A stretch of DNA of 64,000 bases from Adiantum capillus-veneris (Eukaryota; Streptophyta; Polypodiopsida; Polypodiales; Pteridaceae). How positions within the stretch are numbered: position 1 is the first letter of the stretch; every line of letters begins with the position of its first letter. The notes beneath the pieces are model-generated. The model was given only the letters and a program-made list of their open reading frames with translations. It was not told the origin of the DNA and made no database searches. The stretch lies in NCBI GenBank assembly GCA_014529385.2, contig CM043953.1:84326342-84390341 (forward strand), read 5' to 3'. This document shows positions 54,350-64,000 of this stretch, piece by piece. The translations under genes and the position numbers were made by a program.

Positions 54350-55954
54350 CCTCCTGATAGGTTTGTTCCATCTATGAACTATGTCATGTTGACTGATTGC
54401 AATGAGCCTTCATGTTACAAGGAAGCAGTGAAAATGAAGGACTCCTGGAATTGGCAATTGGCCATGCAGTCAGAGATGACAACTCGGCATACAAACCAGA
54501 CATGGAAGCTAGTTAAATTACCACAATGCATAAAGGCTCTACCTTGTAAATCGGTTTACAGGTATAAGATCACCACTCATGATAGTCAGCCAAAGTACAA
54601 AGCAAGGCTTGTTGCGGAGGGCTTTAAGCAAGAACAAGCTTGGCACTTTTGAAGTCTTCTCCCGAAGTCTCAAGATGACTACATTGAGATGCTTTCTTGC
54701 ATTGGTTGCCATATTAGATTTGGTGTTGCACCAAATGGATGTCAAGACAGCGTTCTTGCATGGTGATTTAGATGTGGAAATTTACATGCAGCATCCAGAA
54801 GGGTTTGTTGAGAAAGGCAAGGAAGATTTGGTATGCCAGTTGTTAAAGAGACTTTATGGCTTAAAACAATCACCGAGGGCATGGTACCATAAGTTCCACA
54901 AGTTTATGCTTTCTCAAGGCTACAAACGTAGTGAGTTCGATCACTGTCTATATACAAAGAAGGCTAAGGATGGCAGTTGGCTGATCCTTATTTTGTATGT
55001 GGATGACATGTTGATTGCTGGCAAGCACTTGGAAGAAATTTCAGCTTTGAAGTCAAAGATGGCAAAATTTTTTGACATGAAAGACATGGGTGAGGCAAGT
55101 CATATACATGGTATGCGCATTGAGAGAGACAGATCAAAGAATTTGATTTGGTTATCTCAAACAGAGTATATTGACAAGGTTTTGCAACGTTTCAATATGG
55201 AGAAGGGAAAGGCATTGAGTGTTCCATTGCCACCATATGTGAAACTTAGCAAACAAGATTGTCCGGTGTCTGAGGAATAACAGGCTGAAATGGATAAGAT
55301 TACATATGCGTCTGCAGTGGGTAGTTTGATGTATGCAATGATTGCTACTCGCCCAGACATTGCATTTGCAGTGGGAGTAGTAAGTCGATACATGTCAAAC
55401 CCAGGCAAGAAACATTGGGAGGCAGTGAAAGGAATATTGAGATACCTGAAAGCTACAAAGAGTATGCGTATATGCTATGGGAGTCAGGAGCTAAGTGTAA
55501 AGGGTTTATAGACTCAGATTATGCAGGTGAATTAGACAACCGAAGGTCTACGTCAGGGTATGTTTTTACATTGGCTGGTGGAGCAGTATCATGGCATTCT
55601 AGATTACAAGATTATGTTACTCAGTCTACTACAGAGGCTGAATATGTTACAGCATCAGAGGCATGCAAAGAATCAATTTGGCTTAATCGACTAGTAACAA
55701 ATTTGGGAATCAAAGAAGAGATGCCTGTGTTATATTGTGATAGTCAAAGTGCTATACAATTGGCTCGCAATCCAGTTTATCACTCAAAGACAAAGCATGT
55801 GGATGTGAAGTATCATTTCATCAGGGAAATGCTCGAGGATAAGAAACTTCACCTTGTCAAAGTTCACACCACAGAAAATCCTGTTGATCTACTTACAAAA
55901 GGACTTCCCTCAGAGAGCTTTGCGCATTTTTGCAAGCAGTTAGGTGTAGGGTAG
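54350..55954 (+). pseudogene. Copia reverse transcriptase and RNase H
   Basis: It continues in frame from the integrase. A one-base shift near 54640 moves RT to the frame with QMDVKTAFLHGDLDVEIYM and LILYVDDMLIAG (YVDD). There is a TAA at 55278-55280 and a second shift near 55480. RNase H follows with DSDYAGELDNRRSTSGYVF, STTEAEYVTASEA and YCDSQSAIQLA. All main catalytic motifs are recognisable. Confidence 0.93.
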
Positions 55955-56043
55955 TACATCACTTCTCTACATCTCTTGTATATTAGCTTGTATAGTAGAT
56001 TCTCTCACACTTAAAGTACCACATTGGACTTTAAGTGGGAGGT

Positions 56044-56235
56044 TGTTGGGGTATAAAGCCCAATGTGGTCGCCCAGGTAAGTGGGCGGGCGGCCAAGTAT
56101 GTACACATATTCTTTTGTTAAAACCTAATAATAACTCACTATGCTCTACACATTATAGTAGAGTGAGTTCACCATATCGTCGTGCTCTTCTTCTCGCACT
56201 CTCTCTCGTGTCGCACTTCCGCTCGTACTCCTTCA
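56044..56235 (+). repeat. Copia 3' LTR
   Basis: 192 bp. It matches the 5' LTR with about 12 substitutions and no length change. Confidence 0.95.
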
Positions 56236-56240
56236 CACAG

Positions 56241-58015
56241 GAGACCAAGAACGCAAAGTAAAAGAGACCATTTGATCTTTGCGGACCCCCACTAGCGTAA
56301 TGCACTCGCTCCAAATGTGTTTACTAAAGAAGAAAGCTTACCGGTTTGAAGTCACACGACTGGCATAAAATGTGTCAGGTATGTTCATACTGGAGTATAT
56401 CATAGTGAGAATTGTGTAACAAATTCGTGTGTGGACTTTCATATCATTGTTGCATGTGTTTTGCAGCTTATTTTACCTGTTTCCATTGAGGGATGTTTGT
56501 CTCTTGACGTCCGTAACACAATCTACAAACTTGCGAAGTTGGTGCAATGGATCTCACAAAAGGAGATCAACGTAGACTCCATACCATTCGCCAAACTAAA
56601 TACTGCGGAGGTTGTGTGCATGTTTGAGAAACATTTTCCTACTACCATGCTAACCATTCAGGTGCATCTTCTTGTTCACATAGTTGATGAGGTGGAAATA
56701 GCCGGCACAGTACATTCCAGATGGATGTTCTTTTTAGAACGTTTCATGAAAATGCTCAAGGGTTTATGTGTGTCAGAAGGCACGTCCGAAGGGTAGCATG
56801 GCAGAAGGTTGGCTCGTATTAGAGTCCCTAGTGTACATTGGAGAGTGGCTAGATGGATTTGATAAAGCCCGGGACACGCTATGGCGAACCATAGATGATG
56901 AGCGCATATCTCGAATTGTCATGTGCAATCTCGGTCATGTACAAAATATCTAGAGGCTAAAATCAACCGATTTTGCATGCTTCACAATCCAATCATGCAG
57001 AAGTGGATTTCACAATATGAGGATGCAAAGCAAGAGTGACAAAGGGCAAGAATCGAGTGGATACGGGGAAGATGACCACCGATGCACTATCTGACGGGTC
57101 TGGAGAGCCTACCAACATTCATGAGCTTAAGATGGTTGCACAGCCAATTGAAAAAAGCACAACAGTGCGGTGAAGAAGTGACCGAGGAAGAGTGGGAGTA
57201 CTCTAGGGGTTGTGCGACCAAGGTAATTTTGCAATGTACGACTAGTAACTTTCTAGATGTTTGAACGGCCACTCATAATCTTTGTTGGTTGTAGTATAAG
57301 TCGACATTTTAGGGTGGAACGGATCGATAGAAAACGTTTTACTCAAGATTGTGGAATCATGGCAAATTTGAACAGTCTAGTCGACGACGGTCCTCTGATG
57401 CAGATCCTGTGGTGGCGGAACTCACTTACTTCGGCATGCTACAAGAGATTTTGAGGATAGATTATAGAGGATTTTTTGTCGACTTGTTCAACGTGCAATG
57501 GTTCAAGATAATCATGGAGGGTCGCAACGCTACTGTGCGTAGAGGAGAGTCTGGTTTTCTTGAGGTGGATTCAAGTAAGAAATGGACTGACTTAAGAGAA
57601 ACTTTTGTACTACCCGAGCATTGTGAACAAGTAAGTATGTAAATAGTTAACGTGTGTTTTAGAATTTATGTGCTTGGAAGCTCTCATGTAAGTTAGGTGG
57701 CTCTGGCAGGTGATATTTCATCCCACAAAGTGTGCAACAAACTGGTGGTACAGCATAGAGGTAGCCCCTCGTAGTGCACGGACGTATGAAGGCTACCATG
57801 TGCCAATCACAGCGGCATCAATGGAGAAGATCGGAGAAGATGCTCAATCAGAAGCCGTGGAGGTGGTGCCAGACGAACATCAAGCTGCTACTCTCTATGG
57901 GGTGCATGTAGAGGATCTACAAAATGAAACGGAGGACATCTGTTTAAATGGAGAGCTCTATATAGATATGGGAAGTTATGCTGGGCTATGCGAGGATGAG
58001 AGAGAGATCTCTTAA
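56241..58015 (+). pseudogene. TNP2 transposase of CACTA-C, part downstream of the Copia insertion
   Basis: It resumes with ETKNAKVKETI, continuing the exon cut at 50685. It then has DUF4218 (LVHIVDEVEIAGTVHSRW, FFLERFMKMLKG, a frame change near 56795, GSMAEGWLVLESL) and DUF4216 (YFGMLQEILRIDYRGFF, FNVQWFKIIMEGRNA). It ends in an acidic C-terminus at a TAA at 58013. Small frameshifts lie near 56940 and 57350. From 58016 to 58483 I see an intergenic stretch and microsatellite only. Confidence 0.9.
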
Positions 58016-58307
58016 AGCCATAAATATTGTATTTGAACAATTTTGCTCCGTTTTGTAAATTCAGAGTTATGCACTTGCCTCTTCCATCACGCAAGTTGAA
58101 TAGAAGAAGAACGCTTTCTGTTGCTGCTAGCCTTTGAATATTCCAAAGCTACAAGCACATTCAAGTTCTTGTATGATTCTCTAGCTCTTTAAGTATTTGC
58201 ATCATTGCGTCATTGTATTTATATGCGTCATTGTATTTAATGGTCTTTACATGCACTTCACGTACGTATGCTCTAGGTATGTTCTCATAAGCAGAGACGA
58301 CGAGCAC

Positions 58308-58312
<5 letters not shown>

Positions 58313-58402
<90 letters not shown>
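58313..58402. repeat. (CT)n passing into (AT)n
   Basis: CT to about 58350, then pure AT to 58402. It lies in the intergenic part of CACTA-C, which is deleted in copy B. Confidence 0.95.
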
Positions 58403-58405
<3 letters not shown>

Positions 58406-58483
58406 TAGATATATCTACTTGTCCATGTCTTCTACTCCATTAATTCAATATTAAGTTTAAATGTTCGTGTGTTTAATGCAGGT

Positions 58484-59774
58484 ATGGATGATGAGGATTT
58501 TCTTTCTTTTTTGTCACCCCAGCAAAGACAGTGGTACGTGGAGCGTCATCGCTCTGGCGCACCATTGCGCGTTCCTACTCCATCTGCATCTCCCTCTCTT
58601 TCGGAGTCCTCAGCGCGCTCCGAAGCTTCGATGTCGACCAGATGATCTTCACACTTGTCTAGGCACCGACGCTCTAGTGGTGGCGGTGGCGGTGGCGGTG
58701 GTGGTGGCGGTTGTTGTGGGGGTGGCACCACCGATGCTTCAACACCGCCTCGTATTCCACGAGGCTCTTTACCCTACCCTTCTTTGCCCGTCCCGACACC
58801 AGCCATGGCATCGCCATCGACACCAGGTTTTTCGCGGCTGATTGGCATTCCCCACAGCTACACATCACGAGACACCTGGCATCCATACCCCCGTTGACAC
58901 GGCGTTGGAGACCCTTGCCGAAACACCCAGGTTCATGCGTCAGCAGCGAGAGGGCTTGCCTTACTCCGTCAACTTCAGCGGCGGCATCATCTTGGATGAT
59001 GAAGGCAAGAAGGTGATTTCGCGTATGCGCGGTCTTTGCTCTCAGGTGTTTAGACACTACATACTAAACACCTAGAGTGAAGTACCGAATTAATTAAAAG
59101 ACAGAGTCATTAGCATGCTTCATGATGAGTTTCCCGTTCCAACACGGGATGACCGCTTCAATGAAGATGTGATGAAGGTTCGAATGCGCGAATACTGCAA
59201 GCATAAGCGTTCCGAAGTGCAAAAAGAGATCAAGCATGGGTGGAACAGACGATATTGGCTGGCCAAAGAAGATTGGAAGCATGCGAAGAAAGAAGCGCAC
59301 GAGAATCCCCACAAGTGGAAGCAACAAAAGGAGGCAGCCAGAGCGCGAGTAGAGGCAGGGAGCTCGTACCATTTGGGGAGCGGCTGCGGGTGGGCATCAT
59401 TTGAGGTCGATTTTGTAAGTGTTTTTGCATCTCTGTTCGATATTTTAGGGTTTATGGGATTTGAAATTCTAACATAATGGATTCTTTGTATGTTTTGACA
59501 GTGGTCATTTACAGGACGTGATCCCACACTGTACGAGCGTGAGTACGCAGGCAGGAAGGGCTTAAACGCCCTTATAGACATCCTGACTTCTCACGGCAGC
59601 ATGGTTAGTATTAGGGTTTATTCTTTTCTATTTATTGTATTGTTTTATAAACGTCGCTATATGTTTATACTTACAAAAAGCTATCTTATTGTTTTTTTTT
59701 TCAAAATTCGACAGATACGCCGCTTGGACGCGATGAGACGTCTGATTAGACGACGTCAGTTTAACCATAGCTAG
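58484..59774 (+). pseudogene. CACTA-C second ORF (TNP1-like), most complete copy
   Basis: The ATG at 58484 (MDDEDFLSFLSPQQRQWYVE) is followed by a TGA near 58643, then SGGGGGGGGGGCCGGGTTDA and a Pro/Thr-rich stretch. After a frame change near 58840 come GIILDDEGKKVISRMRGLC, a TAG near 59073, KHGWNRRYWLAKEDWKHAK and WKQQKEAARARVE. Two short exons end the gene (FTGRDPTLYEREYAGRKGLN; RRLDAMRRLIRRRQF) with a TAG at 59772-59774. The Gly/Cys motif is shared with copy A, which argues for selection on it. DNA-binding by analogy is inference. Confidence 0.8.
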
Positions 59775-60164
59775 ATAGCATTAGTTTCTTTTTGTCATAG
59801 CTTATGTATCATGAGACCATGTAACTATGTCTTTTTGAAAACCATGTATATTTTTTAAATAATGACAATAGTTTGTAACTATTACATTTGTAATGATTAA
59901 CAATCAAGTGATTTTGCTGCTGTGTACAATTGTCATTGATTTAATTTCATCAATTCACGCTTGTCATTTTTGTATCTTTATTTTGCAAACAATACGTACT
60001 ATGGATGATGGAGTTAATGATTATACTGTCTTGTGGGTGACTATTTTGGGTCTATATTTACCTTTGCACTTTTTTTCAAAGGTAAATAGACAAATGAAAC
60101 ATTCAATATAGTTGATGGGTGGCAGAGCATTCAATGCCCTGCCACCAAAAAAATTTCATCTCGG

Positions 60165-60386
60165 GCGTCGCTATATTAGGCTCTGAAGCGTCGCTGTTGA
60201 TGGCCCTGCAGTGTCGCTATAGACGTCGCTATATAGTGACTCCTATAGCGACGCTTATAGCGACTGCCATAGCGACGTCCCCATATCTACGCTAATAGCG
60301 ACGCACTTAGAGACGCCGAGGGTTATAAAAACCCAGTGTATTTCCATCGCTAAAAGCGTCACAAGAGCACACAACCTCTTGTAGTG
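60165..60386. repeat. CACTA-C 3' subterminal repeats and terminus
   Basis: Repeated GCGTCGCTATA/TAGCGACGC units end in CTTGTAGTG at 60378-60386. It is nearly the exact mirror of 33379-33600. Between 59775 and 60164 I see AT-rich non-coding sequence only. Confidence 0.9.
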
Positions 60387-60870
60387 CTAGCATCCACCGA
60401 AGACAATAGAGAGCTTCTTGGAAAAGTTGGGCATATCTCACAATTAGTGCATTCTAAGAGATGACATACTGGATAGGAAGCTTCTCAAGCACTTATTGTG
60501 CATCGTTCGGCATACATGTTGACCAAGGAAGCCAAGCATGATGTTTTCTTTTAACAATCTCTGACTAACAATATCATCGTGAATTCTTTTGCCTATATTA
60601 GAATTATATGCCGTCTCACTGCATTTGGTGAAAATATCTCAGAGCTTAAGGAAGCCAAGCATGTTGTTCTCAAGCACTTATTGTGCATCATTCGACATAC
60701 ATGTTGACCAAGGAATCCAAGCATGATGTTTTCTTTTAACAATCTCTGACTAACAATATCATCATGAATTCTTTTGCCTATATTAGAATTAGATGCCCTC
60801 TCACTGCATCTGGTGAAAATATCTCAGATCTTCTTGACCCTAACCATATTGGATGTAATCAATGCACTCC
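60387..60870 (-). pseudogene. PPR repeat fragment on the 3' side of CACTA copy C
   Basis: Counterpart of 33095-33378. A segment containing ATTGTGCATC, GACCAAGGAA and AACAATCTCTGACTAACAA occurs twice (near 60490 and 60680), so this flank carries a duplication of about 190 bp not present in the left arm. From 60871 to 61289 I see no gene. Confidence 0.55.
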
Positions 60871-61289
60871 ATAAGACAACATTGCGGATAGGAAGCATAA
60901 TGAATAGTTGGGGTCTTCTTTAACTCCATTTGCAATGGTGATAGGGCCCATAATGCGCATCACTGGAAAATAGCCCTCAGAAAGGCAATATGCACCACCG
61001 CACGGTGTTGAGAAGTTTGTGGTCTTTTTAGGAAGGCATCTAACCTCTTTCTCTGAGAAATTATGAGGAAATTTCAAAGACTATTTGAAGGAATTACGCC
61101 ATAGATGCGATGAAGCCTAGAGATTGGTATGGAGTGCAATCAAAGAAGCCCCTCTTTGTGTCAAGGCTTTGGATGTATCTTATCATGGGTAGAATGAAAG
61201 GGTCAATGGCATTCAAGATTTGCCGACCAAACAAGATACAAATTATTCTTTGGAATTGTAATTTTTTTTCTTAATATGATATATATGTT

Positions 61290-61729
61290 TAGTCTATTGA
61301 TTGAAGTTAATTGCATGTACAAATCCTCTTGGTTCATATAAAAATACTATACCTATATCAAAAGAAACATTATAGTCTAGAAGGGGTAGTGTAACGTACA
61401 CATGGCTTTTTGTGCCACATGGACATGCTTCATCAATTTCTAGATCCAATTATCCCATTTGTCCTCCATTGCCTTTCCTGACATTGGTAATAAGCGACCA
61501 ACCTTGTAGCTCAAAGACAAGCTTGATACATTTTGTACCAAAGTGCATAGCATATACAAAAGATAGGTTGCAATCCACTGGTTGAAAACACTTCATCTTG
61601 ACTATATGCATGCAAGACCGTACTCCAATCTTTCTCATGCTGGGATTCGTTCTCTGTGACTCTTATGAACACGCCTTCTACTAAGGGTTCTTTAAAGATT
61701 TTCTTAAATGCATCTATGTTAACCGTCAC
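61290..61729 (-). CDS. Unrecognised ORF fragment, right copy
   Basis: Mirror of 32229-32660. The frame 61729-61511 starts MTVNIDAFKKIFKEPLVEG and is 72 residues, the same length as in the left arm with only a few substitutions. The second frame (LSFVYAMHFGTKCIKLVFEL, then a TAA and LDLEIDEACPCGT) is also retained. The family is unknown. Confidence 0.35.
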
Positions 61730-62317
61730 AGCTCACGGACACCCTATCACCTACGGGACAGACGACGTATTATTTACTTGGTAGAGTCAGGTATCCGGCT
61801 TGTCGGTCCAATAGGAAAAGGCTTGTCTAAAGTGATCGTCGATGAAAGGTACACTCTAACTGGAACATTCAAGGGATTAGTTGGCTAAGCATGGGCACCC
61901 AAGTGTGAATAGGGCAAGCTCATATAATAGTCAACTAAACCTAAAATTCACTCATTCTCTCATTTGTGCAGTTGAAGAGTGCTCTTGCTCCATCTCCATC
62001 TTCTTCTTCTTCATCTCCTTGTGTGTGTGTGTGTGTGTGTGTGTATGCGTGAGAGAGAGAGAGAGAGAGAGAGAGTGCGATCAAGAATTGCGACAATGGC
62101 ACGGCGGTGGCGAAGCGGTTGAGCGCGGCGCAGCGGCAGCTCCCTCTTCTTCGCGGCAAGGAATCCTCCACGACAGCAAGCGTAGAGCGGTGAGTGACAC
62201 ACCATCGCCATCTTTGAGCTTACTAGTTTAGGCTTGTTGTGTGCTTGGAGCCATTTGTGGCTCGCACACAGTGTATCGGCAAGTTCCTTGCATTGACACA
62301 TGCAACAGACGCACACA
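61730..62317 (+). repeat. Gypsy 5' LTR, right copy (outer limit uncertain)
   Basis: It ends CACACA at 62317, four bases before a decayed tRNA-Asp primer site (TGGCGCTGCTGTCGGGAA at 62322-62339). It contains GT and GA microsatellites near 62020-62080. Confidence 0.5.
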
Positions 62318-62339
62318 TTTTTGGCGCTGCTGTCGGGAA

Positions 62340-63946
62340 ATTCCATACACGGGAGTACGAACTACAAACAAAAACTCTAACCGACCTATACACAGGTCAC
62401 ACCTATCATGTCGGTTGGTTAGATGTCCTACAATCCACAATGGGTGCTACTAGTGTGGAGGATCAACAAGAAAGCGTTTGTGAGGTCATCCATAGGGTCA
62501 TTGAGTTAGAGAGACAGAACAAGGGGATCAACATGCCTTCAACGGGTCTCATGATATTCTTGGATACAGGAAAGGCTAAACAACTGACCTTATTGCAAAT
62601 GGAGACTCCCTCGGTAAGTCTGATGGATCCTCCATATGTTGTTTCTCCAGGGGTCTCAGTGCAATCTGAGCCCACAAGTGATAGCTTTACCTTTCCAAGT
62701 CTAGCTCATTTGTCCCTTGATGACACCACGGCTACCATTCCTACCCCAATGATGGGCATGCCAAGAAACACGCCATGGACCTCATTTGTTAGTAAAGCAC
62801 CGCTACATGGTAGCTCAATGCCTGCAACAGTACCTACAAGTGTGTACCAATCATATGCACCTATGGGTCATCGCACTCATGTAGTCCCTACCCCTCCCAT
62901 TGTTTCAACTACCTATGCTCCACAACCACAACACCCAAGCTCTTATTTCCATGGGACCATACCGGCTAGCATTAGCATGTCACATCCGACGTCTGCTATG
63001 CCTAGGGCCACACATATGAACTTTGGGCAACCACATGGCACAACACCATACCAAACGTGGAATCCAAGGGCTTCCTATGTGCCAAGACCAATGCTAATAC
63101 CTACTCCACATGTAGTCTCTAGAGCGCCTTCACCCACGGTTCCTTAGGTGACTTGGCAATATTTGCTCAAGCTATTGGTCGATCTATTGCTGAGAATATG
63201 GGTAACACGCCTGATAGAGAGCATAGAAGTAAGGCAGTACAAATAGCCAAGCTCACACAAAAATTTGATGGAGACGGGGATGTGAGAAAGCAGATCGAAG
63301 TGTTTGAACAAATATGCGATTCTCTAGGAGAACACAATGACCTGCATAAGATTAATGCTTTAAGCCTAACGTTAAGTGGGAAGGCTGGGGATTGGTATAG
63401 AACCCTGGGGACTTTATTAGTCGCTTGAAGCATTTGAATTCTCGTTGCAATCCAAATAAACACATCAATAATAATCAATTGCTTGATAGATTCATTAGGG
63501 GGTTACGACATGAGGATATCTACAATGGCCTAGTCATTAGAGGTATCACCACTTGGGAAGGAGTCACCACCAATGCGATCCAATTGGAGGATAATTTAAT
63601 GATTCAAGGAGAAAGAGTGTCTATTGAGCCTAAATCTAATAGCTCGCAAGCATTAGGGCATCAGCCAATGATCCTAAAGCCTATTTCTAAGGAGCCAAAG
63701 ATATATGAGATGACTTTAGCAGATATCACCAAGGCTATTCAAGAGAGTCTTAGAGACAATCGTGCTCTGCAAAATTATCATATGTATCCAAGAAGGGAGA
63801 AACAATGGTGCTCAGTATGCTATGGACCACATAGTACTAGTGAATGCCCTACTTTTAGAGTAAAACTCAATGGGAACTGCAATGCCTGTGGAAGGTATGG
63901 TCATCAAGCTAAGGATTGCATAGTATTTAACCGCGCAATGGCCTAA
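62340..63946 (+). pseudogene. Gypsy gag, right copy, reaching the zinc knuckles
   Basis: YELQTKTLTDLYTGHTYH follows the leader deletion. A Pro/Thr-rich linker runs to a stop near 63147. The frame then shifts to AIFAQAIGRSIAENMGN and the gag core (QIEVFEQICDSLG, LSLTLSGKAGDWY). It shifts again near 63425 (NNNQLLDRFIRGLRHEDIYN). Two CCHC-like knuckles end it: CSVCYGPHSTSEC and CNACGRYGHQAKDC. The stop is at 63944. Protease and pol would lie beyond the window. Confidence 0.85.
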
Positions 63947-64000
63947 CCTATAATCTCACCTAACGTAAAATCTATACCTAATCTTACCTGATGTAATGTA

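Larger units (their letters stand above)
50686..56235 (+). mobile_element. Ty1/Copia LTR retrotransposon inserted in the CACTA transposase
   Basis: The element is 5,550 bp with 192-bp LTRs (TGTTGGGG...CCTTCA), an initiator-Met primer site, gag-protease-integrase-RT-RNase H order and a purine-rich AAGTGGGAGG before the 3' LTR. The target duplication is CACAG at 50681-50685 and 56236-56240. The LTRs differ at about 12 of 192 positions by eye. It carries several stops and frameshifts and is inactive. Confidence 0.95.
46682..60386 (+). mobile_element. CACTA element, copy C, both termini present
   Basis: It starts CACTACAAG at 46682-46690 and ends CTTGTAGTG at 60378-60386. It is flanked by CTA at 46679-46681 and CTA at 60387-60389, a 3-bp target duplication as expected for CACTA elements. 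The length is 13.7 kb, or about 8.15 kb without the Copia insertion and its duplicated CACAG. It contains TNP2, a second ORF, subterminal repeats, microsatellites and SINE-like units. Both genes are broken. With both ends present it could be moved only by transposase supplied from elsewhere. Confidence 0.95.
45450..62958. repeat. Right arm of the large inverted duplication
   Basis: Reverse complement of 29711-41990. It carries a 5.55-kb Copia insertion (50686-56235) absent from the left arm. It has also lost about 1.3 kb of gag leader between CCATACAC and GGGAGTACG near 62350. Protein-level differences between the two TNP2 starts are about one residue in eight, so the duplication is not very recent. 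Confidence 0.92.

Overview
The window reads as repeat-rich nuclear DNA of a land plant, most likely a homosporous fern. The basis is spliceosomal introns, plant-type Copia, Gypsy (Tat and chromovirus) and CACTA elements, very long CT/GA, GT and AT microsatellites, and broken PPR repeats resembling those expanded in fern genomes. The fern assignment is inference. I see no clearly intact host gene, no rRNA or tRNA gene, no CRISPR array and no prokaryotic gene structure. Nearly every long reading frame belongs to a mobile element or is a decayed gene.

Left third (1-29.7 kb). Bases 1-3.4 kb hold the 3' part of a CACTA element (copy A: TNP2 transposase plus a second Gly-rich ORF). Next come two convergent genes: an unrecognised gene at 3919-5305 (+) and an unusual five-exon gene at 8335-5522 (-). 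The second gene joins a histone H3/CENH3-like domain, a Ulp1-type SUMO peptidase, an acidic repeat region and an FCP1-like HAD phosphatase. Its exons splice in frame, but three in-frame stops break it. A degenerate LINE follows (8.56-13.0 kb), then a microsatellite block (13.0-15.05 kb) studded with small hairpin modules built on TACTAA(A/C)GGCGCGC. A 9.8-kb Tat-lineage Gypsy element with two RNase H domains (15050-24874, minus strand) is inserted inside one of these hairpins. After it lies a second convergent pair of decayed multi-exon genes (25.05-26.87 kb plus, 29.59-26.93 kb minus). The minus one looks transposase-like.

Right two thirds (29.7-63 kb). This is a large inverted duplication. 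The left arm (about 29711-41990) and right arm (about 45450-62958) are reverse complements around a 3.5-kb spacer of broken PPR repeats and chromovirus LTR. Read outward to inward, each arm holds a Gypsy 5' end with a tRNA-Asp primer site, an unrecognised ORF, PPR fragments, a complete-type CACTA element, and the 3' end of a chromovirus. In the right arm the CACTA (copy C, 46682-60386) has CACTACAAG termini and a CTA target duplication in a PPR-like sequence. The left copy (B, 33379 to about 41262) shows the same junction at one end, so the CACTA was in place before the segment was duplicated. After duplication the right copy gained a 5.55-kb Copia element (50686-56235, 192-bp LTRs, CACAG duplication). 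The left copy lost its 5' terminus and gained a 312-bp tandem duplication. From 62.3 kb to the window end the right-hand Gypsy continues through gag to its zinc knuckles.

The parts do not form a pathway. They record layered insertion, duplication and decay. The item most likely to be new biology is the CENH3-like/Ulp1/FCP1-like chimeric gene; the most striking structures are the inverted duplication and the hairpin-module family.
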